DNA of 64,000 nucleotides, from NCBI RefSeq assembly GCF_003719295.1, contig NZ_RFLW01000001.1, forward strand, positions 1,754,955-1,818,954, given 5' to 3'. The notes beneath the pieces are model-generated. The model had not been told where the DNA came from. It was given only the letters and a program-made list of their open reading frames with translations, and did not search any database. The position numbers were made by a program, and so were the translations under genes. The number at the start of each line of letters is the position of its first letter. The first letter of the stretch is position 1. Origin of the DNA: Haliea alexandrii (GTDB taxonomy: Bacteria; Pseudomonadota; Gammaproteobacteria; Pseudomonadales; Halieaceae). Below, piece after piece: positions 47,322 through 56,918 of this stretch.

Positions 47322-49553
47322 ATGGTTCGAGTCCGGGAGCAATCGCATATCACCTCGACGGGTGAGATCGACCTTGAGCGCTGGTTGGCACAGCTGCCTA
47401 CCCTGCATCGCGAGGACGATGAACATCGTCTGCTGGAGGCCTGTCGTCTGGTCCGGGCCGCCCGTGGCCGCCCTGGGCGCGATCTGCCTGACTGGGCGCA
47501 CGATCCCGATTGCTTTGCGGCGGGACTGGATATCGCACTGATTCTGGCGGAGCTGCATGTAGGTACCGATTGCCTGGTGGCCGGTGTTCTCTACCGCGCC
47601 GTGCGCGAGGAGCGGCTGACACTGGATGAGGTGGAGCATGGTTTTGGCGGGGGCGTCAGCCACCTGCTCAGCGGTGTTCTGCGCATGGCCGCCATCAGCG
47701 ATCTGCAAACCCAGATCGATTCGCCTGTGCTGGGCCAGCAGCACGGCCAGAAAGACAACATTCGCAAGATGCTGGTAGCGCTGGTCGACGATTTTCGCGT
47801 GGCCTTGATCAAGCTTGCCGAGCGCACCTGTGCTATCCGGGCTGTGAAGAATGACGAGGAGCGGCGCTGGTCCATTGCGCGTGAGGTGTTTGATGTCTAC
47901 GCACCGCTGGCGCATCGGCTCGGCATTGGCCATCTCAAGTGGGAGTTGGAGGACCTCTCCTTCCGCTACATCTACGGCGATGCCTACCGCAAGATCGCCC
48001 GCCTGCTGGACGGCAAACGCCTGGAGCGCGACCGTTATATCGCCCGTGTTGCCGAAGAGCTGACCCGTGTGCTGGGGGAGGCGGGGCTGCAGTTCAACAT
48101 CAGTGGCCGCGCGAAGCACATCTACAGTATCTGGCGCAAAATGCAACGCAAGGGTATTGGTTTCTCGCAGGTGTACGATATTCGCGCGGTGCGTATTCTG
48201 GTGCCGGAAATCAGGGATTGCTACGCAACGCTGGGCCTGGTGCACGGGCTGTGGCGCAACATCCCGAACGAGTTTGACGATTACATCGCCAACCCCAAGG
48301 AGAACGGCTACCGCTCACTGCACACTGCGGTGATCGGGCCCGAAGGCAAGATACTCGAGGTGCAGATTCGCACCACCCAGATGCATGAAGAATCCGAGTT
48401 GGGCGTATGCGCGCACTGGCGTTACAAGAAGTCGGATGTGCCTTCGAACCTGGCGAGCAGCTACGAAGAAAAGATTGCCTGGCTGCGTCAAGTGCTGGAC
48501 GTGAACGACGTGATCGGCGACAGCAGTGATGTCGTCGAGCAGTTCAGCTCGGACCTCGCGCAGGACCGGGTCTACGTGTTTACTCCCAATGGGGATGTGG
48601 TGAATCTCACCTATGGCGCGACGCCGCTGGATTTTGCCTATCACGTACACACCGAAATCGGCCACCGCTGTCGCGGCGCCAAAGTGAACGGAGCCATCGT
48701 ACCGCTTACCTACACGCTGCAAACAGGCGAGCGCGTGGAGATTCTCACCAGTCGCCAGGGCGTCCCCAGGCGTGACTGGCTGCAGTCGGGATTGGGGTAT
48801 CTGCGCACCTCCCGCGCGCGAGCCAAAGTGCAGCAATGGTTCAAGGCGCAAGCGCGTGAAGATAACGTGGATGCCGGCAGGCACTTGCTGGAGAGAGAGT
48901 TCCGTCGCCTCGCATTGACCAGCGTCGACTACCGCCGCGTGGCGGACAAGGTTCACATGCCGACGGTCGACGACATGTATGCTGCCGTGGGCGCGGGTGA
49001 CCTTGCGTATTCCACGGTTCTGAACGCTGCACAGTCGCTGGTGGAGAAACGCGCCGAACCTCAACTGCAGGTGGCGCGTCCGGGCAATGACCCGCTGTCG
49101 CGCGATCAGATTCGCGTGCAGGGCGTGGGCAACCTGCTGACCCACATGGCTGGCTGCTGTAAACCTCTGCCGGGCGATGCGATTACCGGCTTCATCACGC
49201 GGGTACGCGGTGTGAGCATCCACCGCAGTGACTGCGCACGGCTGCTGGACTTGCAGCACAGCGCGCCTGAGCGGGTAATTGAAGTGGCATGGGGCGAGTC
49301 GCCGCGCGAAAACTACGAAGTGGATGTCGCCATTGAGGCCTATGACCGACAGGGGCTGTTGCGCGATATCACAAATCTCTTCGCCAACGCGCGTATCAAT
49401 GTGCTCGCTATCGCCACCCAGACCAACAAGAAAAAACATACCGCGACCATGCGTCTCACCGTGGAAGTGCCGGATCTTGGCGCTCTGTCAAAACTGCTGG
49501 AACGAATCAGCCGCCTGAGCAACGTGGTGTCCGTTGCTCGGGTATCGGAGTGA
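47322..49553 (+). CDS. relA: GTP pyrophosphokinase RelA
   Basis: Ribosome-bound synthetase of (p)ppGpp in amino-acid starvation. 743 residues from ATG 47322. The N-terminal hydrolase region has lost the HD catalytic motif (VAGVLYRAVREERLTLDEVE), so it is the synthetase-only RelA type, not SpoT. Synthetase: GRAKHIYSIWRKMQRKG, YDIRAVRILV, NPKENGYRSLHTAVIGPEGK, EVQIRTTQMHEESELGVCAH. TGS: VYVFTPNGDVVNLTYGATPL; C-terminal ACT: ITNLFANARINVLAI. The frame opens 87 bases earlier inside cysM, but homology begins here. Confidence 0.96.
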   Translation: MVRVREQSHITSTGEIDLERWLAQLPTLHREDDEHRLLEACRLVRAARGRPGRDLPDWAHDPDCFAAGLDIALILAELHVGTDCLVAGVLYRAVREERLTLDEVEHGFGGGVSHLLSGVLRMAAISDLQTQIDSPVLGQQHGQKDNIRKMLVALVDDFRVALIKLAERTCAIRAVKNDEERRWSIAREVFDVYAPLAHRLGIGHLKWELEDLSFRYIYGDAYRKIARLLDGKRLERDRYIARVAEELTRVLGEAGLQFNISGRAKHIYSIWRKMQRKGIGFSQVYDIRAVRILVPEIRDCYATLGLVHGLWRNIPNEFDDYIANPKENGYRSLHTAVIGPEGKILEVQIRTTQMHEESELGVCAHWRYKKSDVPSNLASSYEEKIAWLRQVLDVNDVIGDSSDVVEQFSSDLAQDRVYVFTPNGDVVNLTYGATPLDFAYHVHTEIGHRCRGAKVNGAIVPLTYTLQTGERVEILTSRQGVPRRDWLQSGLGYLRTSRARAKVQQWFKAQAREDNVDAGRHLLEREFRRLALTSVDYRRVADKVHMPTVDDMYAAVGAGDLAYSTVLNAAQSLVEKRAEPQLQVARPGNDPLSRDQIRVQGVGNLLTHMAGCCKPLPGDAITGFITRVRGVSIHRSDCARLLDLQHSAPERVIEVAWGESPRENYEVDVAIEAYDRQGLLRDITNLFANARINVLAIATQTNKKKHTATMRLTVEVPDLGALSKLLERISRLSNVVSVARVSE

Positions 49554-49561
49554 GTAAAGCC

Positions 49562-50374
49562 ATGTCGACCACACCCTACACCCTTGCCGACCTGCTGCGT
49601 GTGATGCAGCGCCTGCGTGACCCGGAAAGCGGTTGCCCCTGGGATCTGCAGCAGGACTTTCGCAGTATCGTGCCCTCCACCCTCGAAGAGTGTTACGAGC
49701 TCGCCTCCGCGATAGAGCACGGTGATTATCCCCACGTTGCCGAAGAGCTGGGCGACGTGCTTTTCCAGGTGGTGTTTTATGCGCAGTTGGGGCGGGAGCA
49801 GGGACTATTTTCGTTCGACGAAATTGTGCATACCCTGGTGGACAAATTGCTGCGCCGCCATCCGCATGTATTTGCCTCAGGCGAGATAGAGGGGCGCGTG
49901 GATGCCCGACATGATGTTGCCGAGGTAAAGCGCAGCTGGGAGGCGATCAAGCGCGAGGAACGAGCCGCTCGCGCGCAGCGGGGCATCATGGACGACGTGC
50001 CTGTAGCGTTGCCCGCACTGCCGCGTGCGCAGAAACTGCAAAAGCGGGCAGCTCTGGTCGGCTTCGACTGGCCTGACGCGGCTGCAGTGCTGGATAAACT
50101 CGACGAAGAACGGGGCGAGTTGCAGGACGCCATGGCGGCGGGCGATGCGGCAGCTGTGGCGGATGAAATGGGCGACCTGTTGTTTACCTGTGTGAACCTT
50201 GCGCGGCGGTTGGGCCTCGATGCAGAAGCCACGTTGCGTGCCGCGTCGGCGAAATTCGAGCGGCGCTTCCGCGTTATGGAGGCCGCGTTAGCCGAGGCGG
50301 ATGGGCGTGGGCTCGCTGCCCTGACCAGCGAAGAGCTTGAAGCACTCTGGGTAGCGGCCAAAGCGCGCACCTGA
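49562..50374 (+). CDS. mazG: Nucleoside triphosphate pyrophosphohydrolase MazG
   Basis: Hydrolyses NTPs and dNTPs to monophosphates; E. coli MazG lowers ppGpp effects. 270 residues with two MazG domains: first LRDPESGCPWDLQQDFRS, ECYELASAIE, EELGDVLFQVVFYAQLG; second ELQDAMAAGD, ADEMGDLLFTCVNLARRLG. A GTG at 49550 overlapping the relA stop is an alternative start; the ATG at 49562 fits the family better. The relA-mazG order is conserved. Confidence 0.95.
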   Translation: MSTTPYTLADLLRVMQRLRDPESGCPWDLQQDFRSIVPSTLEECYELASAIEHGDYPHVAEELGDVLFQVVFYAQLGREQGLFSFDEIVHTLVDKLLRRHPHVFASGEIEGRVDARHDVAEVKRSWEAIKREERAARAQRGIMDDVPVALPALPRAQKLQKRAALVGFDWPDAAAVLDKLDEERGELQDAMAAGDAAAVADEMGDLLFTCVNLARRLGLDAEATLRAASAKFERRFRVMEAALAEADGRGLAALTSEELEALWVAAKART

Positions 50375-50383
50375 GTTCGGCAC

Positions 50384-50401
50384 GCGCCCCCCCGGGGGCG
50401 C
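50384..50401 (+). other. GC hairpin between mazG and adk
   Basis: GCGCCCCC/GGGGGCGC (50384-50391 and 50394-50401), two-base loop as written, nine bases after the mazG stop. No T-run follows, so it is a weak terminator candidate at best. Confidence 0.4.
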
Positions 50402-50526
50402 CCGTCCGGGGCTTGTGCAATAACCCGCCCCTGTGTATGGTTACCGCCCTTATTCGTACGGCCATATTGCTTCGCTGCGCAGCGGCACGGGTTAGAGCTG
50501 CAAGACAACCTCGAGGATGCATCTGA

Positions 50527-51174
<648 letters not shown>

Positions 51175-51236
51175 TCAGGCCGGTTGCAATGCTGCGCTGA
51201 AAGCGCGAGCCTTCTCAGACCGAGTTTCCTCCCCGT

Positions 51237-51277
51237 GTAACGACGACGTGCGACACGTTGCGTGCGCGTCGCGTTAC
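51237..51277. repeat. Imperfect inverted repeat upstream of the AlgP-like gene
   Basis: GTAACG-A-CGACG (51237-51248) pairs with CGTCGCGTTAC (51267-51277), one bulged A; inner wobble pairs extend the stem to about 15. It lies in the 182-base gap between adk and the AlgP-like gene, 80 bases before the latter. It could be an operator or a transcript hairpin. Confidence 0.35.
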
Positions 51278-51356
51278 AAATGCACTGTTGTAAGCCCTCG
51301 TGAATATTGCTATTTTGCCTGCAACTCTGGGATCACAAAAGTTGGGGATATCGCGT

Positions 51357-52262
51357 ATGGCAACGGCCAAAGGCAAGGCGAAAGCAAAATCCGGCGCACG
51401 TAAGGCACCGGCCAAAAAGGCGCCGCGCAAGAAAGTGGCTGCCACCTCAAAAAAAGCATCAGCATCTGCCGCAGCAGAAAAGCGCGCGCGCGATGCGCTG
51501 GCGAAACTGCAGGCAACTGTAGAGTCGGAAAAAAAGGCGTTGGCAGATGCGCGTGCCCAGCTCAAAAAGGCGCGCAGCGATGCGGATGCACGTGCGAAAA
51601 AATCTGCGACCAAAGCGGTTGAGCGTGTGAACAAACGCCTCGACAGTGCTCGTGGCAAGTTGGACGCCATGCGCCAGCGGGTGAAAGAAGTGATTGCGGA
51701 AGCGCAGCTGGCGGGCCACCGCATGGCTGCTGAAGAACGCATTCTGGCCAAGAAGGCTGAGCTCGCCGCCAAGGCAGAAGTCGACAAGGCGCGCGCACTG
51801 GCGCGGCACGCACGGCAGTGGAGTAAAGAGCGCGCCAAGGCTGACGCCGAAAAGCTTTCAGCCGTGGAGAAAAAAGTGCTGGCAAAGTTGCGCGCCGCAG
51901 AGAAAAAGGCCGAAGCAGCGGCCAAGTCTGTATTTGGCCGGGCGCGTAGCGGGCAGAAGTCAGTTGCCTCAGGCGTTGATTCGGCGCTGTCTCGCGCCGG
52001 TAAACGAACGGCAAAAAAGGCGCCCGCCAAATCCGCAGGGAAGAAGTCGGCAGCGAAGAAGCCGGTAGCCAAAAAATCGACAGCCAAGCCCAAAGCCGCT
52101 GCCGCTGGCAAAGCCGGCACCCAGGCGAAAAAACCCAAGGCTGCAGCGAAGAGAGCGCCCGCAAAGAAAACTGCGCCGAAGAAAAGCGCACCGAAAAAAG
52201 CGGCTGCACCCAAGCGAGCGACTGCAACCAAGCGTAAGGCGCGAGCCAAAGCGCCCGCCTGA
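51357..52262 (+). CDS. AlgP/histone H1-like lysine-alanine-rich protein
   Basis: 301 residues from ATG 51357 (GGGGA eight bases ahead). Lys/Ala-rich start (AKGKAKAKSGARKAPAKKAP), a central coiled coil about residues 40-180 (KRARDALAKLQATVESEKKA), and a basic tail of KKPVAKKSTAKPKAAA-like repeats from about 225. This layout matches Pseudomonas AlgP (AlgR3), a histone-like DNA-binding protein, though low complexity makes homology hard to prove. Ends at a strong terminator. Confidence 0.75.
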   Translation: MATAKGKAKAKSGARKAPAKKAPRKKVAATSKKASASAAAEKRARDALAKLQATVESEKKALADARAQLKKARSDADARAKKSATKAVERVNKRLDSARGKLDAMRQRVKEVIAEAQLAGHRMAAEERILAKKAELAAKAEVDKARALARHARQWSKERAKADAEKLSAVEKKVLAKLRAAEKKAEAAAKSVFGRARSGQKSVASGVDSALSRAGKRTAKKAPAKSAGKKSAAKKPVAKKSTAKPKAAAAGKAGTQAKKPKAAAKRAPAKKTAPKKSAPKKAAAPKRATATKRKARAKAPA

Positions 52263-52280
52263 TTAGCGCAGGTCAGCGAT

Positions 52281-52313
52281 AACCCGCCCCGGATGCCCGG
52301 CGCGGGTTTTTTT
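52281..52313 (+). terminator. Intrinsic terminator between the AlgP-like gene and mobA
   Basis: AACCCGC (52281-52287)/GCGGGTT (52302-52308), with a GC-rich loop able to pair inside, running into seven T's at 52307-52313. Eighteen bases past the AlgP-like stop; mobA is convergent. Confidence 0.88.
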
Positions 52314-52334
52314 CTGCCTGCAATATGTCGTCAG

Positions 52335-52907
52335 TCAGTCAACGCTGTCGGGGGTATTGCAGTTGAGGAAACACGCCGCGTTGAATTCGGCGGTGACCAC
52401 GTGCTGGCGCGCGTACCAGCCCTTCACCGAGCGCCCGCCAGCAGCGAGATACGTCTCCAGTGTTGCCAGAGCGCGGTGGCGCAACAGGGCGTGGAGGTAA
52501 TGAGGGCTGCCCTCGGTGGTGGCGTATGCAATGTCCGCGTGCGGGGTCGCCTCTAGTGCCTGCAGGAGGGTTGTGGCGAGGTCCCGTGGTACCAGCGGCG
52601 TATCACAGGGCGTCAGCAGTAGCAGAGGTGCAGCAACGGCAGGCAGTGAATACAGGCCGGCGAGCGGACCATCGTAGCCGGGGACATCCCTGAAAACCTG
52701 ATCGGCATACCCGGCATACGCCGTACTGTTGCGATTACAGCTGATGTAAAGGGTGTTGACCTGGGGCCGCAGCCTGGCGGCGACCTGTGCGATCAATGGC
52801 TGCCCGCGCCAGGGCAAGAGGCCTTTGTCACGCCCGCTCATGCGCTGCCCGCTGCCGCCGGCGAGTATCAGCCCGGCTATGCGCCCGCTCTGCTCTACAT
52901 TATTCAC
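52335..52907 (-). CDS. mobA: Molybdenum cofactor guanylyltransferase MobA
   Basis: Attaches GMP to molybdopterin to form the bis-MGD cofactor. 190 residues: GLILAGGSGQRMSGRDKGLL nucleotide loop, DVPGYDGPLAGLYS, and LLLLTPCDTPLVP with the metal-binding Asp. Start MNNVEQSGRIAG. No other molybdenum genes are in the window. Divergent from tsaB. Confidence 0.95.
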   Translation of the reverse strand: MNNVEQSGRIAGLILAGGSGQRMSGRDKGLLPWRGQPLIAQVAARLRPQVNTLYISCNRNSTAYAGYADQVFRDVPGYDGPLAGLYSLPAVAAPLLLLTPCDTPLVPRDLATTLLQALEATPHADIAYATTEGSPHYLHALLRHRALATLETYLAAGGRSVKGWYARQHVVTAEFNAACFLNCNTPDSVD

Positions 52908-52927
52908 CGGTTTCCTGCCCTCCCAGG

Positions 52928-52956
52928 TTCAGGCTATCCACTTGCTGTGAGATAAT
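52928..52956 (+). promoter_or_regulatory. Candidate promoter of tsaB-uppP
   Basis: TTCAGG (52928-52933), 17-base spacer, GATAAT (52951-52956), 67 bases before the tsaB start in the mobA/tsaB divergent gap. The -10 matches at five of six bases, the -35 only at three. Confidence 0.35.
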
Positions 52957-53022
52957 TAAGGTCGGCGGCAGCGGTTTTTGCAATGCAGCCTGTTGTCGTC
53001 ACTGTCTCCTGTAGCGGACCCT

Positions 53023-53721
53023 ATGACAAGTATTCTCGCGATTGATACCTCTACCGATGCCTGCTCCGTGGCCCTGTTGACCACCGGTACGGTGCGGGTG
53101 TTGCAAGAGCACGCACCGCGGCGGCACAACCAGTTGCTGCTGGGCATGCTGCGCGAGCTTATGCCCGGCGGCCCCGATGGTCTGGATGCGGTTGCTTATG
53201 GCTGTGGGCCGGGTTCTTTCACTGGCCTGCGCATTGCCGCCAGTGCGGCGCAGGGTATCTGCTTCGCCGCACAGTTACCCGCGTTGCCGGTGTCTACGCT
53301 TGCTGCGCAGGTGCAGTCCGCTATTCGCCTCGGCCTGGCCGGCGAGGGGAGTTGTGTGCTGAGTACACTGGATGCACACATCGGCGAATTGTACTGGGCG
53401 CTGTATCAGGTTGTGGATGGGCGTCCGCATGCCGTATCAAGCGAAGCGGCCTGTCGGCCCGAAGCACTGGTTATTCCAGGTGCCGAGCAGGTTGTGGCGC
53501 TGGGTGGCGGCATGCGCTATCACACGGACATGACGGGCGCCTGTCAGGCGCGTTTCAGCGCGGTGTATGACACGTTGCTACCCAGCGCTGAGGATATCCT
53601 GCCGCTCGCCGAAGCGGCGTTTACGGCGGGTGCGTGGCAACAGGCGGAGGCCATTTGCCCGGTGTATGTGCGCGATGAAATTCGCTGGAAGAAGCTTGCC
53701 GAACAGGGGCCCCAAAGCTGA
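53023..53721 (+). CDS. tsaB: tRNA threonylcarbamoyladenosine biosynthesis protein TsaB
   Basis: Part of the TsaBDE complex making t6A37 in tRNA. 232 residues from ATG 53023. ILAIDTSTDACSVALLT, HAPRRHNQLLLGMLREL, and AYGCGPGSFTGLRIAASAAQ are typical; like other TsaB it lacks the TsaD metal site. It ends one base into uppP. Confidence 0.95.
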   Translation: MTSILAIDTSTDACSVALLTTGTVRVLQEHAPRRHNQLLLGMLRELMPGGPDGLDAVAYGCGPGSFTGLRIAASAAQGICFAAQLPALPVSTLAAQVQSAIRLGLAGEGSCVLSTLDAHIGELYWALYQVVDGRPHAVSSEAACRPEALVIPGAEQVVALGGGMRYHTDMTGACQARFSAVYDTLLPSAEDILPLAEAAFTAGAWQQAEAICPVYVRDEIRWKKLAEQGPQS

Positions 53722-54521
53722 TGGATATCCTGCAGGCGATGTTCCTCGCCTTTCTGCAGGGCCTCACGGAGTTCTTGCCGATCTCCAGTTCTGCACACTT
53801 GGTTATACCTTCGCTGGTGCTGGGTTGGCAGGATGAGGGGCTCACTTTTGATGTTGCCGTGCACGTGGGCACACTGCTGGCGGTCGTGACGTATTATCGG
53901 CGCGATCTGCTGGCAATGACGGGGAGTTGCCTCGGCCTGTTGCGGGGGCGCGGCAACAATGCGGACACGCAGCTGGTGTTTTATCTCGCGGTGGCCACAG
54001 TGCCGGTGTGTGTAGTGGGCTTCCTCGCCGATGACTTCATCGAATCGCAGCTGCGCAGCTTGCCCGTGATTGCCACGACAACGCTGCTGTTCGGATTGCT
54101 GCTGGGATTGGCTGATCGTCATGCGCGGCTGGCGTCGTCTTTCGCCACGCTCACTCTTGGCATTGCCCTGATTATAGGCCTGGCACAGGCTCTGGCCCCG
54201 GTACCCGGGGTGTCGCGCTCGGGCGTCACGCTGACAGCGGGACTGTTGCTGGGCCTGAACCGTGCCACGGCGGCGCGGTTTGCCTTCCTGCTGTCGATAC
54301 CCGTGATCGCCGGTGCCGGCCTCCTCAAAGGCATACAGCTGGTCGAGGAGGGCGCAGCAGTCGACTGGGCGTTGATGGCTGCGGCCGCCTTGCTGGCCGC
54401 GGTGACCGCCTACGCCTGTATTGGTTTGTTCCTGCGCCTGTTGGAGAGGGTCGGCCTTATGCCCTTTGTCTACTACCGCATCGTATTGGCCGCGGTGCTG
54501 TATACGCTGTGGCTGCGTTAA
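53721..54521 (+). CDS. uppP: Undecaprenyl-diphosphate phosphatase UppP (BacA)
   Basis: Recycles the lipid carrier for cell-wall synthesis. 266 residues, eight or so helices. Signatures [20 protein letters not shown] and [20 protein letters not shown] (the PGxSRSG phosphatase loop), with Glu in the first. Overlaps tsaB by one base (TGATG-type junction). Confidence 0.97.
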   Translation: MDILQAMFLAFLQGLTEFLPISSSAHLVIPSLVLGWQDEGLTFDVAVHVGTLLAVVTYYRRDLLAMTGSCLGLLRGRGNNADTQLVFYLAVATVPVCVVGFLADDFIESQLRSLPVIATTTLLFGLLLGLADRHARLASSFATLTLGIALIIGLAQALAPVPGVSRSGVTLTAGLLLGLNRATAARFAFLLSIPVIAGAGLLKGIQLVEEGAAVDWALMAAAALLAAVTAYACIGLFLRLLERVGLMPFVYYRIVLAAVLYTLWLR

Positions 54522-54546
54522 CGCTGTTTCTGGGAGCGCTTTGACT

Positions 54547-55857
54547 ATGCACGTCGATGAATTCAACCGCGAGTTGCTGGCTTTTCTGGCCGCTGCGACC
54601 ACGCCCTTCCATGCGGTCGAGGTATTGGCCACTCGCCTGCAGGCTGCGGGCTTTACCCCGTTGCAGGCAGAGCAAGCCTGGCCGCTGCAGGCGGGCGGGC
54701 GTTACTACTTGACGCGCAATGACAGTTCATTGATCGCGTTTACCGTCGGTACCGAGTGTCCACCGGAGGCGGGGGTACGCATGGTCGGGGCGCACACCGA
54801 CAGCCCCTGCCTGATGGTGAAACCCACACCGGAAAAGCGGCGCGCCGGCTATTTCCAGCTGGGCGTGGAGGTTTACGGCGGCGCCTTGCTCAACCCCTGG
54901 TTTGATCGCGACCTGTCGCTCGCCGGGCGTGTGAGTTTTGCGGATGGCGGTGGAGTCCTGCGCACGGCCACCGTCGATTTTCGCCGGCCGCTGGCGGTGA
55001 TTCCCAGCCTCGCCATTCACCTGGACCGCGAGGCCAATCAGTCGCGCAGTATCAACCCGCAAACAGACATTCTCCCGGTGCTGTCACTGCAGGCAGATGC
55101 GGCGTTACCGTCTTTCCGCGAGCTGTTGCGCGAACGCCTGCTGGAGGAACATCCCGACTGCGGTGTAGCGGAGGTGCTGGACTATGAGCTCTCATTTTAC
55201 GATACACAGCCTCCGGCGCTGGTTGGCCTGCACAGTGAGTTCGTCGCCTCGGCCCGTTTGGACAACCTGTTGAGCTGCTTCACCGGGCTGCAGTCGTTGC
55301 TCGCCGCGGATGGCAGGCAGAGCTGCCTGCTGGTGTGCAATGATCATGAGGAAGTCGGCAGCCTGTCCACCTCCGGCGCTCAGGGCCCGATGTTGCTTTC
55401 TACCCTGCGGCGTATGGTGCCAGACGAAACCGCGCTGGCCAGGCTGGTTGCACAGTCGGTGATGATTTCGGCAGACAACGCCCACGGTATTCACCCGAAT
55501 TACGCTGACCGGCACGATGACAACCACGGACCGCTGCTGAACGCGGGGCCGGTGATCAAGATCAACGCGAACCAGCGTTACGCCACCAACGCCGAGACTG
55601 CCGGCCTGTTCCGTTTGCTGGCCAGGGAGGAAGATGTGCCAGTCCAGAGCTTTGTGGTGCGTTCGGATATGGGGTGTGGCAGCACCATCGGCCCGATTAC
55701 TGCCGGTGGCACCGGCGTTCGTACCCTCGACATCGGCGTACCGACTTTTGCCATGCACTCGATTAGGGAGCTGGCGGGGCGTGATGACGCCGCGAACCTT
55801 TCCCGTGTGCTGCGGCGCTTCTATAATCAACCCGGGCCATTGATAGGAAACTCATGA
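54547..55857 (+). CDS. apeB: M18 family aminopeptidase
   Basis: Zinc aminopeptidase, 436 residues from ATG 54547. Metal ligands: His in [15 protein letters not shown], Asp in [14 protein letters not shown], Glu pair in [15 protein letters not shown], Asp in [17 protein letters not shown], and the late His in [12 protein letters not shown]. The [21 protein letters not shown] segment is typical of M18. Overlaps trpS by four bases. Confidence 0.95.
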   Translation: MHVDEFNRELLAFLAAATTPFHAVEVLATRLQAAGFTPLQAEQAWPLQAGGRYYLTRNDSSLIAFTVGTECPPEAGVRMVGAHTDSPCLMVKPTPEKRRAGYFQLGVEVYGGALLNPWFDRDLSLAGRVSFADGGGVLRTATVDFRRPLAVIPSLAIHLDREANQSRSINPQTDILPVLSLQADAALPSFRELLRERLLEEHPDCGVAEVLDYELSFYDTQPPALVGLHSEFVASARLDNLLSCFTGLQSLLAADGRQSCLLVCNDHEEVGSLSTSGAQGPMLLSTLRRMVPDETALARLVAQSVMISADNAHGIHPNYADRHDDNHGPLLNAGPVIKINANQRYATNAETAGLFRLLAREEDVPVQSFVVRSDMGCGSTIGPITAGGTGVRTLDIGVPTFAMHSIRELAGRDDAANLSRVLRRFYNQPGPLIGNS

Positions 55858-56861
55858 CTACACAACGCGTTCTCACCGGCATTACCACTACCGGTACGCC
55901 GCACCTGGGCAACTTTGTGGGTGCCATTCGTCCGGCCATTGCGGCGTCAAACGACCCGGCGATAGAGTCCTTCCTGTTCCTCGCGGATTACCACGCGCTG
56001 ATCAAGTGCCAGGATCCGGCACAGGTGCGCCAGTCCAGCAAGGAAATTGCCGCGACTTGGCTGGCCCTGGGCCTGGATACCGAGCGGGCGGTTTTCTATC
56101 GCCAGTCAGATATTCCGGAAATTACCGAGCTCACCTGGATCCTCTGCTGTAATGCCGCCAAGGGCCTGATGAACCGTGCGCACGCCTACAAGGCGGCAAC
56201 TCAGGCCAACGAGGAGGCGGGGGAGGACCCCGATTTCGGCGTGACCATGGGGCTGTTCAGCTATCCTGTGTTGATGGCTGCGGATATTCTCATGTTCGGT
56301 GCCCATCGCGTGCCGGTAGGGCGTGACCAGATCCAGCACGTGGAGATGGCGCGGGATATCGCACAGCGCTTCAACCACAACTTCGCGCCCTTATTCACCT
56401 TGCCGGAAGCCGTGATTGAAGACCACGTTGCGGTACTGCAGGGCCTGGATGGACGCAAGATGAGCAAGAGCTATCACAATACCATTCCCCTGTTCCTGCC
56501 GGAAAAACAGCTGCGCAAGGCGATCAACAAGATCAAGACCAACCTGCTTGAGCCGGGTGAGCCGAAGGACCCCGATGACTCAACCGTGTTCCAGATCTGG
56601 TCTGCCTTTGCTTCCGCCGAGGATACCGCGCGCATGCGAGCGGATTTCGAGGCAGGCATTGCCTGGGGGGAGGCCAAGCGGCAACTGTTTGAGCTGGTGA
56701 ACGACACGCTGGCGCCGGCGCGCGAGCGCTATGAAGCGCTACTCAATGATCCCGGGCACATCGAGGCGGTGTTGCAGCGTGGCGCCGAGCGCGCCCGGGC
56801 CTACAGCGTGCCGTTGCTCGCACAGGTGCGCGAGGCGGTGGGCATTGGCGCCATGCGCTGA
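55854..56861 (+). CDS. trpS: Tryptophan--tRNA ligase
   Basis: Class-I tRNA synthetase. 335 residues: HIGH as PHLGN in [54 protein letters not shown], and KMSKS as [16 protein letters not shown] overlaps the aminopeptidase stop (ATGA). The downstream gap is 57 bases to a convergent gene with no clear terminator. Confidence 0.98.
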   Translation: MTTQRVLTGITTTGTPHLGNFVGAIRPAIAASNDPAIESFLFLADYHALIKCQDPAQVRQSSKEIAATWLALGLDTERAVFYRQSDIPEITELTWILCCNAAKGLMNRAHAYKAATQANEEAGEDPDFGVTMGLFSYPVLMAADILMFGAHRVPVGRDQIQHVEMARDIAQRFNHNFAPLFTLPEAVIEDHVAVLQGLDGRKMSKSYHNTIPLFLPEKQLRKAINKIKTNLLEPGEPKDPDDSTVFQIWSAFASAEDTARMRADFEAGIAWGEAKRQLFELVNDTLAPARERYEALLNDPGHIEAVLQRGAERARAYSVPLLAQVREAVGIGAMR

Positions 56862-56918
56862 GCAGTTTGCTGTGGTGCCGGCCGCACGCGAGATGTGTGG
56901 CCAGGCCCCTCGGTCGCG

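Noticed and set aside
47600-47700. SpoT-type (p)ppGpp hydrolase activity in the RelA homologue
   Set aside because: The HD metal-binding motif is not present in the N-terminal region, so only the synthetase is predicted.
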